DNA of 64,000 nucleotides from DAOQVR01 sp035341665 (GTDB lineage: Bacteria > Chloroflexota > Anaerolineae > JAAYZQ01), in contig DAOQVR010000001.1 in assembly GCA_035341665.1 (NCBI GenBank), positions 248,001-312,000 of the forward strand, given 5' to 3'. Positions 22,837-30,602 of this stretch are shown here, one piece after another. The position numbers were made by a program, and so were the translations under genes. Below the pieces are notes generated by a model, which was given only the letters and a program-made list of their open reading frames with translations, did no database searches and was not told the origin of the DNA. Each line of letters opens with the position of its first letter. Positions within the stretch are counted from its first letter, which is position 1.

Positions 22837-24681
22837 ATGAACGGTTGGCACGGGCGAATTCTTCGCATTGACCTAACGACAGGCGCGGTAAGTGAGCAGA
22901 GGATCCCGCAGAGGGTAGCGCTCAAGTTCTTTGGGGCACGAGGCCTGGCGGCCAAGATCTTGCTGGAGGAGATGGATCCGAGGGCCGATCCACTGTCGCC
23001 CGAGAATGTGCTGATCATGGCGACGGGTCCGCTTACCTCGACGCCCGCGCCGACCGGGAACCGCTATCTCGTCATCACCAAGTCGCCTCTGACCGGGGCA
23101 CTGGCCTACTCCAATTCGGGCGGGGTCTTTCCGACGATGCTGAAGCGAACGGGGTATGATCTGGTGGTGTTCAAGGGCAGGGCGGAGCGCCCTGTCTACC
23201 TTTCAATCGGCGAGCGCCAGGCGGAGCTGCGGGATGCCTCGCACCTGTGGGGCACCGAAACACAGGTCACGGAGGACCGGATTCGCGAGGAGGTGGGCGC
23301 CGGTGTCCGTGTCGCGTGCATCGGTCCCGCTGGGGAGAACCTTGCCCTATTCGCTGCCGTCATTAACGACAAGCATCGCGCTGCAGCCCGATCGGGAGTG
23401 GGCGCCGTAATGGGCTCGAAAAACCTGAAAGCAGTTGCGGTGCGCGGCAACCTGAAGCCGACGCTCCACGACGAAGGTGCCCTGCGCGACCTGGTGCGGA
23501 CGGCGGTTGGGGAGCTTGCTGTCGCCATTAGGAACGGGCATGCGATGCGCATCTATGGCACGTCCTATGTGCCGGACGTGACCAATGCGGCAGGCGTACT
23601 TCCCACCCGCAACTTTCAGTACGGGCAGTTCGAAGGCGCGAGCCGGATCAACGGGCCGACCCTGAGCCAGCACTTTCTGATTCGCAATGGGGGATGCTAT
23701 GCCTGCCCGTTGGCCTGCGCACGCATCACGGAGGTCAAGGGGGATGTCTGGGGCGCGCAGTTTGGCGGGAGCGGCGAGGGGCCCGAGTACGAGACGATCG
23801 GCTCGCTGGGCAGCGCGTGCGGCGTTGACAGCATGGCAGCCATCACGAAGGCCAACTACCTGTGCAACGAGCTAGGCCTGGATACGATCTCGATGGGGCT
23901 CACAGTGGCCTGCGCGATGGAGATGTACACCAAGGGGATCCTTACCGCGCAGCAGATCGGGCGCCCACTCCCGTTCGGCGATGCCGAGGGTTTGCTGGAG
24001 ATGATCCGGCTGACGGCGGCCCGCCGGGGATTCGGGGAGGAACTTGCCCAAGGAAGCTGGCGCCTGGCGCAACGCTACGGACACCCCGAGATGTCGCTGA
24101 CAGCCAAGAAGCAGGAGTTTCCGTCCTATGACCCCCGTGGGCTCAAGGGCATGGGGCTGTTATACGCAACCTCGAACAAAGGTGCCTCGCACATGGCGGG
24201 AGACACGGCCTACACGGAGTTGTTTGGCGTGGGGCGCAAGCTGGATGGGCTCGCATACGACGGGAAAGCTGAGCTTGTGAAGCACTTCCAAGATGTGTTC
24301 ACGCTGATGGACAGCGCCGGAGTCTGCGTTTTTGTGGCACTGCGCTATACGCTGGACACGGAGAACGGCTATCTCCCCACGCGCCTGACGCAGATCGTCA
24401 ACCGCGCGACAGGTGCCCGATACACCCCCAAGACACTGCTCCGAGCGGCCGAGCGGGTCTACAACTTGGAGCGCCTTTTCCTGGTCAAGGCCGGGCTGAC
24501 ACGCGCTGACGACGACCTGTCACCGCGTATGGCTGAGCCGATGCCGGCGGGCCCGATCCAGGGTGAGACCCTGGACCTGGCCCGGCTGCTCGACGGGTAT
24601 TACGTGGCCCGCGGCTGGGATGCAGAGGGGATTCCCACAGTGAAGAAGCTGCGGGAGCTCGGGATCGAGGCCTACGCGTGA
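22837..24681 (+). CDS. Aldehyde:ferredoxin oxidoreductase (tungsten enzyme)
   Basis: 614-residue AOR-family enzyme oxidising aldehydes to acids with ferredoxin as acceptor. The N-terminus MNGWHGRILRIDLTTG and the pterin region GPLTSTPAPTGNRYLVITKS are family hallmarks. The 4Fe-4S ligands are Cys287, Cys290 and Cys294 in GGCYACPLACARI, with a fourth Cys in MDSAGVCVF near the C-terminus. ATG 22837 follows GAAGGGGGATGCA. A MoaD-type sulfur carrier gene precedes it, consistent with bis-pterin tungsten cofactor assembly. The exact aldehyde substrate cannot be told from sequence. It points to a strictly anaerobic lifestyle. Confidence 0.95.
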   Translation: MNGWHGRILRIDLTTGAVSEQRIPQRVALKFFGARGLAAKILLEEMDPRADPLSPENVLIMATGPLTSTPAPTGNRYLVITKSPLTGALAYSNSGGVFPTMLKRTGYDLVVFKGRAERPVYLSIGERQAELRDASHLWGTETQVTEDRIREEVGAGVRVACIGPAGENLALFAAVINDKHRAAARSGVGAVMGSKNLKAVAVRGNLKPTLHDEGALRDLVRTAVGELAVAIRNGHAMRIYGTSYVPDVTNAAGVLPTRNFQYGQFEGASRINGPTLSQHFLIRNGGCYACPLACARITEVKGDVWGAQFGGSGEGPEYETIGSLGSACGVDSMAAITKANYLCNELGLDTISMGLTVACAMEMYTKGILTAQQIGRPLPFGDAEGLLEMIRLTAARRGFGEELAQGSWRLAQRYGHPEMSLTAKKQEFPSYDPRGLKGMGLLYATSNKGASHMAGDTAYTELFGVGRKLDGLAYDGKAELVKHFQDVFTLMDSAGVCVFVALRYTLDTENGYLPTRLTQIVNRATGARYTPKTLLRAAERVYNLERLFLVKAGLTRADDDLSPRMAEPMPAGPIQGETLDLARLLDGYYVARGWDAEGIPTVKKLRELGIEAYA

Positions 24682-24700
24682 CAGGTCCCTCGGGCATGGC

Positions 24701-24722
24701 GCAGGCTGGCGGTGCAGCCTGC
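24701..24722. terminator. Hairpin between convergent AOR and uvrB
   Basis: GCAGGCTG (24701-24708) and CAGCCTGC (24715-24722) form an 8-bp stem with a six-base loop in the 46-base gap between the two stop codons. No clear T-run follows, so it is a candidate bidirectional terminator only. Confidence 0.45.
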
Positions 24723-24727
24723 CTCGC

Positions 24728-26794
24728 TCAAGGAGCGTCCTGCCAGGAGTCAGCCCGGCGCTTCCGGCGTGACTGGGGGCCATGAGACTCCTGCCATATG
24801 CGCTCCCACTCCGGCAGGCTGCTGTCCTCCAACTGCTTGCGGAGCTCCATCATCTGATCGCGTAGCAGGGCGGCTTTCTCGAATTCGAGGCGGGCGGCGG
24901 CTTCTCTCATCTGCTGCTCGAGCTGTGCCACCAGATGCGCGATCTCGGCTTTGGGCATCTGGGCTGCTGCCGAGTAACCTGCGCGATCCTCGGCCGCCGT
25001 GCGGACCCGGTCCGTCAGGTCACGCACCTGCTTCACGATGCTGTGAGGCTCGATGCCGTGCTCCCTGTTGTGCTTCTGCTGGATCGCGCGGCGCCGGTTT
25101 GTCTCGTCAATGGCGCGCTGCATGGAATCGGTGACGCGGTCCGCGTACATGAGGACTTGGCCGTTCACATGACGTGCTGCGCGCCCGATTGTCTGCACTA
25201 GGGCGGTGTCTGATCGCAGGAAGCCCTCTTTGTCTGCGTCGAGGATAGCGACCAACGACACTTCCGGCAGGTCCAGGCCTTCGCGTAACAAGTTGATCCC
25301 GACGATCACATCATACACGCCGAGCCGCAGGTCGCGAAGGATCTCAACCCGCTCGATGGTCTGCACTTCTGAGTGAAGATAGTGAACCTTGATACCGATC
25401 TCGGCCAAGTAGTCGGCCAGGTCCTCCGCCATGCGTTTGGTCAGAGTCGTCACGAGCGCGCGCTCGCCGCGCTCCACACGAAGACGAACCTGGCCGATGA
25501 GGTCATCGATCTGCCCTTTGGTCGGGCGTATGAGTACCTCAGGGTCCACCAGCCCGGTCGGACGGATGACCTGATCGACGACTTGCGACGCAACCTCACG
25601 CTCATAGGGCCCTGGTGTTGCCGAGGTGTAGACGACCTGGTTCGTGCGCTCATCAAACTCGTGAAAACGCAAGGGGCGGTTGTCGAGAGCCGAGGGGAGC
25701 CGGAAGCCGAACTCGACGAGCACTTCCTTGCGTGACCGGTCCCCTGCATACATGCCGCGGATCTGCGGGATGGTCATGTGGCTCTCGTCGATCACCAACA
25801 GGTAGTCGTCCGGGAAGTAGTCGAGGAGGGTCCAAGGTGGGTCGCCGGGGTTGCGGGCCTCCATGTGTCGTGAGTAGTTCTCGATGCCGGAGCAGTAGCC
25901 GATCTCGCGAATCATCTCGAGGTCGTATAGCGTGCGCTGCTCCAAGCGCTGCGCTTCCAGGAGCTTGTCCTGCGCCCTAAGCTCCGCCAGTCTCGGCACC
26001 AGCTCCTGCTCAATCGCCTCGAGGGCTGCGTTCAGCTTCTCTGAGTTGGTGACAAAGTGCTTGGCAGGGAAGACCCGAGTGGAAGGGTGCTCGTCGAGAA
26101 TCTCGCCGGTAAGCGGGTCGATCTCGGTGATGCGTTCGATCGTATCGCCCCAGAACTCGACGCGGAGCCCCGAGTCCCTGTAGGCTGGGAAGATGTCCAG
26201 CGTGTCACCCCTAACGCGAAAGCTGCCGCGCTTGAATGCCACATCGTTGCGCTCGTAGTGGACTGCGACCAGGTGGCGCAGTATTGCGTCGCGTCGGCGG
26301 CTCTCTCCGCGGTGCAGCTCCACCACCTCGCGTCCATACTCCTCCGGCGAGCCCAGGCTATAGATGCAAGAGACACTGGCGACTATGATGACGTCGCGGC
26401 GCGTCATCAGTGCCTCAGTAGCCGCAAGGCGAAGCTTCTGAATTTCCTCGTTGATGTCAGCGTCTTTTTCGATGTAGGTGTCGGAACGTGGCAGGTAGGC
26501 TTCGGGCTGGTAGTAGTCGTAGTACGAGACAAAGTATTCCACTGCGTTGGCGGGGAAGAACTCGCGGAACTCGGCGTAGAGTTGTGCGGCCAGGGTCTTG
26601 TTGTGGGCCATGACGAGCGTAGGCCGCTGCACCTGCTCGATTACCTTGGCGATCGTGTACGTCTTGCCCGTGCCTGTCGCGCCAAGGAGTGTCTGGTGCC
26701 GATTCCCATGGCGCAGCCCCTGCACGAGAAGCTCGATCGCCTGCGGCTGGTCTCCTGTCGGCTGGAAGTCGGATACAACCTGGAAAGCTGGCAT
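24728..26794 (-). CDS. uvrB: UvrABC system protein B
   Basis: DNA-unwinding damage-verification subunit of nucleotide excision repair, 688 residues. Helicase motif I is GATGTGKTYTIAKV; the DNA-inserting beta-hairpin is YYDYYQPEAYLPRSDTYIEK; helicase motifs VLVEFGFRLPSALDNRPL and LREGLDLPEVSLVAILDADK are present; the C-terminal UVR motif (LEQQMREAAARLEFEKAALL) binds UvrA or UvrC. ATG 26794 is preferred over a GTG two codons upstream. A LexA-type operator overlaps the transcription start, so induction by DNA damage is expected. Partner of uvrA elsewhere in the window; uvrC is not present here. Confidence 0.97.
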   Translation of the reverse strand: MPAFQVVSDFQPTGDQPQAIELLVQGLRHGNRHQTLLGATGTGKTYTIAKVIEQVQRPTLVMAHNKTLAAQLYAEFREFFPANAVEYFVSYYDYYQPEAYLPRSDTYIEKDADINEEIQKLRLAATEALMTRRDVIIVASVSCIYSLGSPEEYGREVVELHRGESRRRDAILRHLVAVHYERNDVAFKRGSFRVRGDTLDIFPAYRDSGLRVEFWGDTIERITEIDPLTGEILDEHPSTRVFPAKHFVTNSEKLNAALEAIEQELVPRLAELRAQDKLLEAQRLEQRTLYDLEMIREIGYCSGIENYSRHMEARNPGDPPWTLLDYFPDDYLLVIDESHMTIPQIRGMYAGDRSRKEVLVEFGFRLPSALDNRPLRFHEFDERTNQVVYTSATPGPYEREVASQVVDQVIRPTGLVDPEVLIRPTKGQIDDLIGQVRLRVERGERALVTTLTKRMAEDLADYLAEIGIKVHYLHSEVQTIERVEILRDLRLGVYDVIVGINLLREGLDLPEVSLVAILDADKEGFLRSDTALVQTIGRAARHVNGQVLMYADRVTDSMQRAIDETNRRRAIQQKHNREHGIEPHSIVKQVRDLTDRVRTAAEDRAGYSAAAQMPKAEIAHLVAQLEQQMREAAARLEFEKAALLRDQMMELRKQLEDSSLPEWERIWQESHGPQSRRKRRADSWQDAP

Positions 26795-26808
26795 GGTCAC
26801 CTACCCTT

Positions 26809-26857
26809 GCGAACAAAAGTTCGCTATCATTGTACCCGACCGCCGGTGATTGTCCAA
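26809..26857 (-). promoter_or_regulatory. uvrB promoter with LexA (SOS) operator
   Basis: On the minus strand TTGGAC (26857-26852), 17 bases, TACAAT (26834-26829). Overlapping the expected start is the 16-base palindrome GCGAAC-TTTT-GTTCGC (26824-26809), which contains an exact CGAAC-N4-GTTCG box, the LexA/DinR site known from Firmicutes, Actinobacteria and reported in related phyla. Repressor here would occlude the +1 region. Confidence 0.88.
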
Positions 26858-26924
26858 CTGCCAGCAGGCTAAGGCGTGCTGATGCTCACCACCGCCGAAC
26901 GCCCAGTGAATCTGCGCGCGGCGC

Positions 26925-28259
26925 TCAGCGGCCGCTGGCCCGCCGCAGGTAAAGGAGCTCGGCAAGGTAGGAGAGCATTGTCGTGGCTGCGGCGAGGAGC
27001 GCCCCAGTCCAGGTCAGCCAGCGGACTCCGGCCAGGAGCGACCCGACCAGAACGACAGCGAAGACCAGGATGGCATTGCGAACGGCCCTCGTATGGCCGC
27101 GCCGGATCAGTGCTCCGCGGTAGAGGCACTGCTCGCCCATCACGAGGGGAAGCAAGGCCATGACGCCCAGTGCCGGGCGCGCGACCTGCTGCAGCTCGGG
27201 TGTGAGATTGTAGACGCCTCCCATGACTGCGCCGTACAAGGGTGTGAAGACGATCGCGGACAGTGTGGCGGAAAGGCCCAGGCTCAGGATGAGCGAAAAG
27301 CGCGCCACGCGCCTGAAGGAGAGCTCGTCGTGGGCAAGTGCAGTCGCCAGCTGCTGAAGGCTCCAGGCAGGACCTGCGACCAGTGTGGCCAGGCCCCACG
27401 CCACCGCCCAGGATGCCAGCGAAGCGCGCGCCATGGCAGCGGCGGCGATGCCGGCACTCAGGACCGGCCGGACGCCCTGCCGGATGAGACTTGTCACCAG
27501 GAGAGGAGCATAAAAGCGCCAGAGCGCCCGCATGCTAAGGGTTTCCTGTGGCCTTGAGCCGTGCGCACCAAGCAGCCCGGCACGCAGAGCGCGCCGGGCT
27601 GCCCAGGTGACGAGGACGGCCTCGACGACGACGCTTACGTCCATGGCGACGCCAGCCACGACTGCGCCCTGCCCCGGCCAGGCGGCCAGGCCGGCGAAGA
27701 GAACACCGGCTAGAACTACCAATCGCGCTACCGTTGCCAGGGTGATGACCGAGGTGCGGTTGGCCCGGATCAGGACTCCCTGAAAGCTGCGGCGCCAGCC
27801 GATCGGGAATGGCCACAACGAGAGGACGATCAGGCACGGCCGCGCCCAGTCAGCGACGTCGGCCGGGATCCCCATCAAGCGCTCCACAATGAACCCGTAG
27901 AGAGGTGTCGCCGAGATGACAAGCCCAACTCCAGTCACGAAGAGCCCAACCAGGATGGTGAAGCGCCGTACGACAGCAAATGCCGCCGCGCTCACCGAGC
28001 GGGCGACTGAGGCGTCTATCAGCATCAGGATCGGCGCCTCAACCAGTAGCGCGACGCCATACGCAACTCCATAGGCGGCGAGGGCAAGCTCGGCATCGGC
28101 GGAGCGCCCGAGCCCAATGTTCACAATTGAGGTTTCGAGCACCATGATCAGCATGCTGGCGGCCAGAGGCAACCAAAGGGCCAGCATCTGGCGCAGCGAC
28201 GGTGCGGGGCCAGCTTGGGGAGTATCGGCGCGCAAGGTGGTGGTGTCTTGACGGTTCAT
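26925..28259 (-). CDS. MATE/ANKH-like polytopic membrane transporter
   Basis: 444 residues with about twelve hydrophobic segments and two similar halves, in the MATE/progressive-ankylosis (ANKH) part of the MOP superfamily. The first helix region PSLRQMLALWLPLAASMLIM and the internal FQGVLIRANRTSVITLATVA resemble the family. Multidrug/sodium antiport or small-anion export are both known for relatives; I cannot assign a substrate. ATG 28259 is chosen because upstream codons fall in the divergent promoter region of the aminotransferase. The ribosome site is weak. It stands alone on the minus strand upstream of uvrB. Confidence 0.75.
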   Translation of the reverse strand: MNRQDTTTLRADTPQAGPAPSLRQMLALWLPLAASMLIMVLETSIVNIGLGRSADAELALAAYGVAYGVALLVEAPILMLIDASVARSVSAAAFAVVRRFTILVGLFVTGVGLVISATPLYGFIVERLMGIPADVADWARPCLIVLSLWPFPIGWRRSFQGVLIRANRTSVITLATVARLVVLAGVLFAGLAAWPGQGAVVAGVAMDVSVVVEAVLVTWAARRALRAGLLGAHGSRPQETLSMRALWRFYAPLLVTSLIRQGVRPVLSAGIAAAAMARASLASWAVAWGLATLVAGPAWSLQQLATALAHDELSFRRVARFSLILSLGLSATLSAIVFTPLYGAVMGGVYNLTPELQQVARPALGVMALLPLVMGEQCLYRGALIRRGHTRAVRNAILVFAVVLVGSLLAGVRWLTWTGALLAAATTMLSYLAELLYLRRASGR

Positions 28260-28347
28260 TGCTCGGCGCCTTCGGCTTGGTGGGCCGCAGGGGGAGTCTA
28301 TCACACACTGGCGTCCATGGGTAGTTGGCGCAGCACATTGGCTGTGC

Positions 28348-28376
28348 TTGACGCCGCGAAGGGCAGGGAGTATAGT
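28348..28376 (+). promoter_or_regulatory. Predicted promoter of the aminotransferase-BKACE cluster
   Basis: TTGACG (28348-28353), 17 bases, TATAGT (28371-28376). Transcription would begin near 28383. Confidence 0.78.
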
Positions 28377-28382
28377 AGATCT

Positions 28383-28521
28383 GGCCTGTCTGGGCGGCCG
28401 CCCTGCCCCAAGTGATGCGGTGGGGACGAGCTGGTCCCGCCCGAGGGGTGCATGCCTACGCGAGCAGCGTGGATGTCCCCGCGACGATTCTTGGTTCATT
28501 GGAGCAGTGAGGAGGGGATCG
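28383..28521 (+). other. GC-rich 139-base leader of unknown role
   Basis: The leader between promoter and the first gene contains GGGCGGCCGCCC and a GGGAC-GAGCTG-GTCCC hairpin, but no match to a riboswitch class I recognise and no T-run. It may only be a structured 5' untranslated region. Confidence 0.4.
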
Positions 28522-29793
28522 ATGCCGATCGACGAGCGGGCAGTAGGTGAACTCAGAGAGGAATTCCCAGCGCTTCACTTCGGTGTGGGCGGCAGCGCAC
28601 CCATCTTCCTGGACGGTCCCGGCGGAACACAGGTGCACGGCTCGGTCCTGGCGGCGATTGCGAAGTACTTGACCGAAGCCAATAGCAACAGCGGCGGGCA
28701 GTTTTCCCACAGTCGACGCACGGATGCCACGGTGCTGGAAGCGCGCCGGGCCATGGCAGACCTGCTGAACGCACATAGGCCGGATGAGATAGCCTTCGGA
28801 CCGAACATGACAACCCTTGCGTTTCAGTTGAGCCGGGCGATCGGCCGGACGATCCGACCCGGAGATGAGGTCGTGGTCACTAGGCTCGACCATGATGCGA
28901 ACGTCGCTCCGTGGCGGGCGCTGGACGAGAGAGGTGCGGTTATCCAAGAGGTGGACTTTCGCCCGGATGACTGCACGCTGGACATGGAAAGCCTTGAGGC
29001 GGCGATAAGCCCAAGAACGAAGCTGCTTGCGATCGGCTATGCCTCCAACGCCGTGGGCACGATCAACCCTGTTCGAGAGGTAGTCCAGATTGCGCACAGG
29101 GCAGGTGCCCGGGTGTTCGTGGATGCCGTGCACTATGTTCCTCATGCGCCGATCGACGTGCAGGCACTGGGCTGCGATTGGCTGGCGTGCTCTGCCTACA
29201 AGTTCTTTGGGCCGCACATGGGCGTTCTGTACGGCCGGCACGAGCTCATGGATGCCCTGCCGGCCTACAAGGTGCGTCCGGCACACGACGAGCCGCCGCA
29301 CAAGTTGGAGACGGGGACGCTTAGCTTTGAGGGATTGGCGGGAGTTACCGCGGCCGTGGAGTACTTGGCATCGGTGGGACGGCGTTTCGGGGCCGAGTGT
29401 GCGGTGGTGCCGGCCGGCGCCAGCAACAGGCGGCTGGAGCTTGTGGCGGGGATGGCCGCCATCCGTTCCTATGAGTGGGGCATCTGCCGGCAGCTCATCG
29501 AAGGACTGGCCGAGATCCGCGGCCTGCGTGTCTACGGGATCACCGATCCTGCCCGCTTCTCCGAGCGAGTTCCGACCGTGTCCTTCACCCTCTCAGGCGT
29601 GCACCCTAGAGAGGTGGCACGCCGGCTGGGGGAGCAGGGAATCTACGTTTGGGACGGCAACTTCTACGCGCTCTCTGTGACCGAGCGCCTCGGGCTGGAG
29701 GAACTGGGAGGGCTGGTCCGCGTTGGGCCGGTGCACTACAACACACCTGCCGAGATAGACAGGTTGCTGGAGGCGCTGGCATGGAGAAGCTGA
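28522..29793 (+). CDS. Class V aminotransferase, cysteine-desulfurase-like
   Basis: 423-residue PLP enzyme. The N-terminal FLDGPGGTQVHGSVLAAIAK, the phosphate-binding THR/H-rich region, and the Schiff-base lysine in SAYKFFGPHMGVLYG identify the class V, SufS/CsdA-like fold. Members called cysteine-desulfurase-like do not always act on cysteine and may handle other amino acids or selenocysteine. ATG 28522 follows GAGGAGGGG. Its 3' end overlaps the following BKACE gene by 13 bases, a sign of translational coupling, so a shared catabolic role is more likely than Fe-S assembly. No IscU or SufBCD partner is near. Confidence 0.85.
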   Translation: MPIDERAVGELREEFPALHFGVGGSAPIFLDGPGGTQVHGSVLAAIAKYLTEANSNSGGQFSHSRRTDATVLEARRAMADLLNAHRPDEIAFGPNMTTLAFQLSRAIGRTIRPGDEVVVTRLDHDANVAPWRALDERGAVIQEVDFRPDDCTLDMESLEAAISPRTKLLAIGYASNAVGTINPVREVVQIAHRAGARVFVDAVHYVPHAPIDVQALGCDWLACSAYKFFGPHMGVLYGRHELMDALPAYKVRPAHDEPPHKLETGTLSFEGLAGVTAAVEYLASVGRRFGAECAVVPAGASNRRLELVAGMAAIRSYEWGICRQLIEGLAEIRGLRVYGITDPARFSERVPTVSFTLSGVHPREVARRLGEQGIYVWDGNFYALSVTERLGLEELGGLVRVGPVHYNTPAEIDRLLEALAWRS

Positions 29794-30602
29794 TCATCAC
29801 GGCTGCCCTCACCGGCAGCGTACCCACGAAGGAAATGAACCGGTTCCTGCCGGTGTCTCCCGAGGAGATCGCCGAATCGGCGCAACGCTGTGGCGAGGTT
29901 GGCGCGAGCATCGTCCACGTGCACGCCCGCGACGTCGAGGGCCGGCCGACTCTGGATGCTGAGGTGTTTGCACGGATGCACAGGGCCATCTGTGAGCACA
30001 CAGACCTGATCGTGCAGATCTCGACGGGAGGGCGCGCTGGGGCGGACCCCGAGGCCCGGTCCGCGGCCGTGCGGCTGATACGGCCAGAAATGGCCTCTCT
30101 GACCACAGGCTCCACGAATTTCCCGGATCGGGTGTACGAAAACTCCATCGGCCTGATCCAGCAGCTCGCGGTCGTGATGCGCGAGTCCGGGACCAAGCCG
30201 GAAATGGAGATCTTTGACGCCGGGATGATCCCAAATGCGGTGGAGCTTGCCGAGAAGGGGCTCGCGATCCCTCCCCTGCACTTTTGCTTCGTGCTGGGGA
30301 ACCGCGGCTCTATGGCGGCGACCGCCAAGAACCTGCTCTTCTTGAGCGAATCGATCCCTGCGGATGCAACGTGGACCGTCGCCGCCCTCGGCCGCTGGCA
30401 ACTGCCCATGGCAACTCTTGCGATTGTGATGGGCGGGCACGTAAGGGTGGGGCTGGAAGATAACCTTTACTATCGCAAAGGGGAGCAGGCCTCCAATGAG
30501 CAGCTCGTCGCACGCGTGGCCCGCCTAGCAGGGGAACTGGGGCGGCCGATTGCCTCACCAGGGGAGGCGCGGGCTATCCTGCACGTGGGGGATAGACCGT
30601 GA
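29781..30602 (+). CDS. Beta-keto acid cleavage enzyme (BKACE, DUF849)
   Basis: 273 residues of the BKACE family, Zn-dependent enzymes that condense a beta-keto acid with acetyl-CoA to give acetoacetate and a new CoA ester; the founding member acts in lysine fermentation. Zinc-binding His46 and His48 lie in VHVHARD, and GNRGSMAATAK and HVRVGLEDNLYYRKG match the C-terminal part of the barrel. ATG 29781 lies inside the end of the preceding gene, and its stop overlaps the GTG of the next gene (GTGA). Sandwiched between two PLP enzymes, it probably acts on a keto acid made by transamination. Confidence 0.92.
   Translation: MEKLIITAALTGSVPTKEMNRFLPVSPEEIAESAQRCGEVGASIVHVHARDVEGRPTLDAEVFARMHRAICEHTDLIVQISTGGRAGADPEARSAAVRLIRPEMASLTTGSTNFPDRVYENSIGLIQQLAVVMRESGTKPEMEIFDAGMIPNAVELAEKGLAIPPLHFCFVLGNRGSMAATAKNLLFLSESIPADATWTVAALGRWQLPMATLAIVMGGHVRVGLEDNLYYRKGEQASNEQLVARVARLAGELGRPIASPGEARAILHVGDRP

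Noticed and set aside
28383..28521. Guanidine (ykkC-type) riboswitch in the leader before the class V aminotransferase gene
   Set aside because: A GGACGAG and CTGGTCCC stretch is reminiscent, but the conserved core and spacing of known guanidine classes are absent.
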